Of a stretch of DNA of 64,000 bases, positions 60,542 through 64,000 are shown piece after piece. Below the pieces are notes generated by a model, which worked only from the letters and a program-made list of their open reading frames with translations, made no database searches and had not been told where the DNA came from. The stretch's first letter is position 1. Every line of letters starts with the position of its first letter. A program made the position numbers and the translations under genes. Origin of the DNA: Streptomyces cyanogenus (lineage in GTDB: Bacteria; Actinomycetota; Actinomycetes; Streptomycetales; Streptomycetaceae); the NCBI RefSeq assembly GCF_017526105.1, contig NZ_CP071839.1:4908501-4972500 (forward strand), in the 5' to 3' direction.

Positions 60542-61320
60542 GTACGACGACCCAGGCGGCCCCCACCCCCGCCTCCGGCACGCCCAACGCCTCCCGCACC
60601 ACCGCCACCGCGGCCCGGGTCCTGCGCCAGCTCCGCCACGACCCGCGCACCATCGCGCTGATGATCCTCGTCCCGTGCCTGATGCTGGTCCTGCTGCGCT
60701 ACGTCTTCGACGCGAGCCCCCGCACCTTCGACACCATCGGAGCCTCGCTGCTCGGCGTCTTCCCGCTGATCACGATGTTCCTGGTCACCTCCATCGCCAC
60801 CCTGCGCGAACGCACCTCCGGCACCCTCGAACGCCTCCTCGCCATGCCCCTGGGCAAGGCCGACCTGATCGCCGGCTACGCCCTGGCCTTCGGCGCCCTC
60901 GCCATCGTCCAGTCCGCCCTCGCCACCGGACTCGCGGTCTGGCTCCTCGGCCTCGACGTCACCGGCTCCCCCTGGCTGCTCCTGCTCGTGGCCCTCCTCG
61001 ACGCCCTGCTCGGCACGGCCCTCGGCCTCTTCGTCTCGGCCTTCGCGGCCTCGGAATTCCAGGCGGTCCAGTTCATGCCCGCCGTGATCTTTCCCCAGCT
61101 CCTCCTCTGCGGCCTGTTCGCTCCCCGTTCCGACATGCACCCCGTCCTGGAGGCCGTCTCCGACGTCCTGCCGATGTCGTACGCCGTCGACGGCATGAAC
61201 GAGGTCCTCCACCACAGCGACATCACCGCGACCTTCGTGCGGGACGTCCTGGTCGTGGCCGGCTGCGCGGTCCTCGTCCTGGGCCTGGGCGCGGCGACGC
61301 TACGACGGCGCACGGCCTAG
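60538..61320 (+). CDS. ABC-2 type exporter permease
   Basis: 260-residue membrane protein with six hydrophobic segments, ABC-2 family: cytoplasmic N terminus, IALMILVPCLMLVLLRYVF (TM1), TM2 about 63-80, RERTSGTLERLLAMPL (the conserved cytoplasmic E-R-x-x-G-T-x-E-x-L-L motif), TM3-5, and the last TM VLVVAGCAVLVLGLGAATL. Translationally coupled to the ATPase. Substrate not indicated. Confidence 0.93.
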   Translation: MSTTTQAAPTPASGTPNASRTTATAARVLRQLRHDPRTIALMILVPCLMLVLLRYVFDASPRTFDTIGASLLGVFPLITMFLVTSIATLRERTSGTLERLLAMPLGKADLIAGYALAFGALAIVQSALATGLAVWLLGLDVTGSPWLLLLVALLDALLGTALGLFVSAFAASEFQAVQFMPAVIFPQLLLCGLFAPRSDMHPVLEAVSDVLPMSYAVDGMNEVLHHSDITATFVRDVLVVAGCAVLVLGLGAATLRRRTA

Positions 61321-61408
61321 GCACAGCTCCCGCCCGCCCTGTGCCGGCCCCGTTCCGCCCACCGGACAGCGGATCCGCGCACCCCACCCCGGTGCCAAAC
61401 TGAACCGC

Positions 61409-62221
61409 ATGAGCCAGAAAGTCGCAGTCCTCGGCACCGGCAAGATCGGCGAAGCCCTGCTCAGCGGAATGATCCGGGCCGGCTGGTCCCCCGCCGACCT
61501 CCTGGTCACCGCCCGCCGCCCCGAACGCGCCGAAGAACTCCGCACCCGTTACGGAGTCACCCCGGTCAGCAACACCGAGGCCGCCAAGACCGCCGACACC
61601 CTGATCCTCACGGTCAAGCCGCAGGACATGGGCACCCTCCTGGACGAACTCGCCCCGCACGTCCCCGCCGACCGCCTGATCATCAGCGGAGCCGCCGGTA
61701 TTCCCACCTCCTTCTTCGAGGAGCGCCTGGCAGCGGGCACCCCCGTCGTCCGTGTCATGACCAACACGCCCGCCCTCGTCGACGAGGCCATGTCGGTCAT
61801 CTCCGCCGGCAGCCACGCCACCGAGGAACACCTCGCACACGCCGAGGAGATCTTCGGCGGCGTCGGCAAGACCCTCCGCGTCCCCGAGAGCCAGCAGGAC
61901 GCCTGCACCGCGCTGTCGGGCTCCGGCCCGGCGTACTTCTTCTACCTGGTCGAAGCCATGACCGACGCCGGCATCCTGCTCGGCCTGCCCCGGGACAAGG
62001 CCCACGACCTCATCGTCCAGTCCGCGATCGGCGCCGCCGTGATGCTCCGCGACAGCGGCGAACACCCCGTGAAACTCCGGGAGAACGTCACCTCCCCGGC
62101 CGGCACCACGATCAACGCCATCCGCGAACTGGAGAACCACGGCGTACGAGCCGCCCTCATCGCCGCCCTCGAAGCCGCCCGCGACCGCAGCCGCGAACTC
62201 GCCTCCGGCAAGAAGGACTGA
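61409..62221 (+). CDS. proC: Pyrroline-5-carboxylate reductase
   Basis: Last step of proline synthesis, reduces P5C using NAD(P)H. 270 residues. Rossmann motif VAVLGTGKIGEALLSGMIRAGW (5-25, key G-T-G-K-I-G); VKPQDMGTLLDEL; MTNTPALVDEAM; and the P5CR signature SGSGPAYFFYLVEAMTDAG (about 170-188) with the VTSPAGTTINAI substrate segment. CAAACT stands 7 nt before the ATG, no binding site. Convergent with trpS. Confidence 0.97.
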   Translation: MSQKVAVLGTGKIGEALLSGMIRAGWSPADLLVTARRPERAEELRTRYGVTPVSNTEAAKTADTLILTVKPQDMGTLLDELAPHVPADRLIISGAAGIPTSFFEERLAAGTPVVRVMTNTPALVDEAMSVISAGSHATEEHLAHAEEIFGGVGKTLRVPESQQDACTALSGSGPAYFFYLVEAMTDAGILLGLPRDKAHDLIVQSAIGAAVMLRDSGEHPVKLRENVTSPAGTTINAIRELENHGVRAALIAALEAARDRSRELASGKKD

Positions 62222-62252
62222 CCCGGCCGGTCCCCGCACCCGGCGGACCACC

Positions 62253-62282
62253 CCGCGGGCGGCGGCCCATCGCCGCCCGCGG
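62253..62282. terminator. Bidirectional hairpin between proC and trpS
   Basis: CCGCGGGCGGCG (62253-62264) is the exact complement of 62271-62282, loop GCCCAT. Placed between the two convergent stops. Confidence 0.8.
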
Positions 62283-62308
62283 ACCCTCCCGGGCACACCG
62301 GCGCCCGG

Positions 62309-63334
62309 CTACCGGGCAGCGCTCAGCGAAGGCTCCGCCACGGGCGGCAGCAACCCGATCGCCCTGTAAGCCGTATCGACCGTCGGCCTGGCCAACGCCC
62401 GAGCCTTCTCCGCACCATCGCGCAGCACCCCCTCCACATAAACCGGATCGGCACACAGCTCCCGATGCCGGGCCTGCACCGGCCGCAGCACCTCCACCAC
62501 CGCCTCCGCGGTGTCCTTCTTCAAAGAGCCGTACGAGTCGTAAACGTCCGCCAGTGACTCAGGGTTCCCACCCGTGCACGCAGCGAGAATGTCGAGCAGA
62601 TTCGCCACCCCCGGCCGCTCGGCCCGGTCGTAGACGACCTCCCGCCCGCTGTCGGTCACCGCCCGCAGCACCTTCTTGCGCACCACGTCCGGCTCGTCCA
62701 GCAGATAGACGACACCCGCACCCGAGTCCTCCGACTTCCCCATCTTCCGCGTGGGGTCCTGCAGGTTCATCACCCGCGCCGCCACCTGCGGCAGCGTCGA
62801 CCTCGGCACCACGAACGTGTGCCCGTACCGCTGGTTGAACCGCGCCGCCAGATCCCGGGCGAGCTCCACGTGCTGCGCCTGGTCCTCACCCACCGGCACC
62901 TCGTCCGTGCCGTACGCCAGGATGTCCGCCGCCATCAGGACCGGATACGTCAGCAGCGACAGACGCACGCTCCCACCGCGCTGCCGTTCCTTCGCGGCCT
63001 TCTCCTTGTACTGGATCATCCGCCGCACCTCCCCGTCGGCGGCCACACACTCCAGCAGGTACGACAGCCGTGTGTGCTCGTCCACATGGCTCTGCAGGAA
63101 CACGGTGCACACCTCGGGGTCGAGCCCCGACGCCAACAACAGCGTGGCCGTCTGCCGGCTGAGCCTGCGCACCCGCGCCGGATCGTGGTCCACGGTCAGC
63201 GCGTGCAGGTCGACCACGCAGAACAACGAGTCAGCCCGGTGCTGATCCACCTCGGCCCAGCGCCGCATGGCCCCGAGGTAGTTGCCCAGGGTCAGGTGCC
63301 CGGTCGGCTGAATCCCGCTGAAGACCCGAGTCAT
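62309..63334 (-). CDS. trpS: Auxiliary tryptophanyl-tRNA synthetase (TrpRS1 type)
   Basis: 341-residue class Ic synthetase. ATP-binding HIGH-like PTGHLTLGN (10-18), KMGKS (197-201) in place of KMSKS, and VVDLHALTVDHDP, DILAYGTDEVPVGEDQAQHVELARD. Gene position corresponds to S. coelicolor SCO3334, an indolmycin-resistant auxiliary TrpRS controlled by attenuation; no other Trp gene is nearby. The 5' leader contains a Trp-codon leader peptide and attenuator (next entries). The substituted KMGKS and the location support the auxiliary copy; the housekeeping enzyme lies elsewhere. Confidence 0.93.
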   Translation of the reverse strand: MTRVFSGIQPTGHLTLGNYLGAMRRWAEVDQHRADSLFCVVDLHALTVDHDPARVRRLSRQTATLLLASGLDPEVCTVFLQSHVDEHTRLSYLLECVAADGEVRRMIQYKEKAAKERQRGGSVRLSLLTYPVLMAADILAYGTDEVPVGEDQAQHVELARDLAARFNQRYGHTFVVPRSTLPQVAARVMNLQDPTRKMGKSEDSGAGVVYLLDEPDVVRKKVLRAVTDSGREVVYDRAERPGVANLLDILAACTGGNPESLADVYDSYGSLKKDTAEAVVEVLRPVQARHRELCADPVYVEGVLRDGAEKARALARPTVDTAYRAIGLLPPVAEPSLSAAR

Positions 63335-63405
63335 CTCCACTCCACCTTCTGGTCGGGACCGCCGCTCCTGCGGCCGGCCCCCGAAGACCCGGAGGGAGAT
63401 ACGAG

Positions 63406-63466
63406 AACGGCCGCCGAAGCGGCGGCCGTTGAGTGCATACGTGTGTACGGCCGCCGTCAGGCGGCC
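63406..63466 (-). promoter_or_regulatory. Trp attenuator: terminator and alternative hairpins
   Basis: On the minus strand: segment 1 (63460-63466) pairs with segment 2 (63449-63455), GGCCGCC/GGCGGCC; segment 2, extended to 63447, pairs perfectly over 9 bp with segment 3 (63421-63429); segment 3 (63421-63430) pairs with segment 4 (63406-63415), AACGGCCGCC/GGCGGCCGTT, loop GCTTC, the terminator. Ribosome stalling at the leader's Trp codons would free 2 to pair with 3 and allow trpS transcription. No long U-tract follows (CTCGTATCTCC). Confidence 0.85.
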
Positions 63467-63495
63467 CACCAGAGCTGGCTACACGTACGCGTCAT
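63457..63495 (-). CDS. Trp-codon leader peptide of trpS
   Basis: 12-residue peptide MTRTCSQLWWAA with two adjacent Trp codons (TGG TGG), stop within segment 1-2 of the attenuator. ATG at 63495; TACTGT on the same strand (63506-63511) is 10 nt upstream, so the transcript begins close to the leader start. It senses charged tRNA-Trp, as described for SCO3334. Confidence 0.85.
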   Translation of the reverse strand: MTRTCSQLWWAA

Positions 63496-63539
63496 CACGT
63501 CGTCCACAGTACGCCTCCGGAGTGCTCCTGGGGCGGGAG

Positions 63540-63568
63540 TTGACACACCCCTTGCCGATACGTACTGT
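63540..63568 (+). promoter_or_regulatory. Consensus-like promoter TTGACA-N17-TACTGT
   Basis: TTGACA at 63540-63545, 17 nt, TACTGT at 63563-63568; the start would be near 63575. It is the strongest housekeeping promoter in the window and points into the rrn leader, probably the first of several rrn promoters. Confidence 0.75.
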
Positions 63569-64000
63569 TCTCCGGGTTGTCCGACGTGAGCGCCGACTCC
63601 GGTCGGTCCCCGGGCAGCCACTCCGCAAGCACCACCCACTCATTCGACGCTCCGGCGCCGACTGCTTTGGCGTGCGTATTTGCGAAATGAGGAATCCACG
63701 TTCGAAAGAACGCCGGCCCCCGATTAGCTCGGGAGCCAGGAATCCGCTAAAGTCTCACTCGTCGGAACGGCCCAACAGCCCGGAAGACAAACCCCGCTGA
63801 CCGGGGATCAGACGCCGAAAGGATCTGATAGAGTCGGAACCGCCGGAAAGGGAAACGCGAGAGCGGGAACCTGGAAAGCACCGAGGAAATCGGATCGAGA
63901 AAAGATCTGATAGAGTCGGAAACGCAAGACCGAAGGGAAGCGCCCGGAGGAAAGCCCGAGAGGGTGAGTACAAAGGAAGCGACCGTTCCTTGAGAACTCA
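63569..64000 (+). other. Ribosomal RNA operon leader (16S gene beyond the right edge)
   Basis: No protein gene is present. The last 250 nt carry -10-like elements TAAAGT (63748-63753) and TAGAGT at 63829-63834 and 63911-63916; the two latter lie within an 18-bp direct repeat GATCTGATAGAGTCGGAA at 63822-63839 and 63904-63921. The end, with GAAAGCCCGAGAGGGTGAG and CCTTGAGAACTCA, matches the typical processing region just upstream of Streptomyces 16S rRNA. The 16S gene itself is not in the window. Confidence 0.85.

Noticed and set aside
63755..63973. Minus-strand 72-residue frame in the rrn leader
   Set aside because: It lies across typical rrn promoter and processing sequences and has no binding site or family resemblance.
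63569..64000. Start of 16S rRNA inside the window
   Set aside because: The sequence ends at the GAGAACTCA element that precedes the mature 16S 5' end; no 16S sequence is seen.

Overview
The base composition (very high GC, strong third-position GC bias), gene content and gene order identify this as a chromosomal core segment of a Streptomyces species. Order matches, as far as I recall, the S. coelicolor interval from the SCO3404 region (ftsH) down to SCO3334 (auxiliary tryptophanyl-tRNA synthetase), and ends inside the promoter/leader region of a ribosomal RNA operon whose 16S gene lies just beyond the right edge. The same backbone (ftsH, folE, folP/folB/folK, DUF3180, DUF2520, panC, coaX, lsr2, clpC, mutY, disA, radA) is also conserved in Mycobacterium, so it is an old actinobacterial block with Streptomyces-specific insertions. 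I see no prophage, insertion sequence, CRISPR array, tRNA gene or antibiotic cluster.

Layout. 1-6.0 kb: FtsH protease (5' end missing) and folate synthesis (folE forward; folP, an NTF2-like protein, folB, folK and DUF3180 in reverse). 6.1-13.9 kb: LysX/MprF-like membrane protein, esterase, coiled-coil membrane protein, two PH-domain membrane proteins, and an orphan complex I subunit, NuoD2, convergent with a MidA/NDUFAF7-type methyltransferase. 15.3-18.9 kb: a NarL-type two-component system and an ArsR-like regulator with strong operator candidates beside a tiny gene. 18.9-25.8 kb: aldolase-like PLP enzyme, then a tight cofactor operon DUF2520-panC-nadB-nadC-coaX (pantothenate/CoA and NAD). 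25.9-32.6 kb: small proteins, a degenerate tandem repeat array, BlaI-type regulator, GNAT, a frameshifted lsr2, and clpC preceded by two sites fitting the ClgR motif. 32.7-38.6 kb: secreted acid phosphatase, M23 peptidase, a TetR/MFS exporter divergon with duplicated operators, and an AraC-VOC-methyltransferase operon.

38.8-42.1 kb is the cell-envelope stress operon sigE-cseA-cseB-cseC. 42.4-48.9 kb holds mutY, a membrane protein, disA (c-di-AMP synthase), radA, and an unusual single-chain protein combining an ECF-sigma-like region, a zinc anti-sigma motif, a membrane segment and an extracellular BACON-like domain. 48.9-49.7 kb is repeat-rich, gene-free DNA. 49.7-57.5 kb: Cys-rich protein, Ppx/GppA phosphatase, sugar isomerase-TetR pair, ilvD, and a PQQ-repeat Ser/Thr kinase. 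57.6-62.2 kb: SH3 protein, membrane protein, methyltransferase, ABC exporter and proC. The right end has trpS, controlled by a classic Trp-codon attenuator, divergent from the rrn promoter region.

A recurring regulatory pattern is a -10-like hexamer placed 6-7 nt before the start codon with no ribosome binding site, implying that many genes here make leaderless mRNAs. All functional statements are from reading the sequence and family knowledge; no alignment was run.
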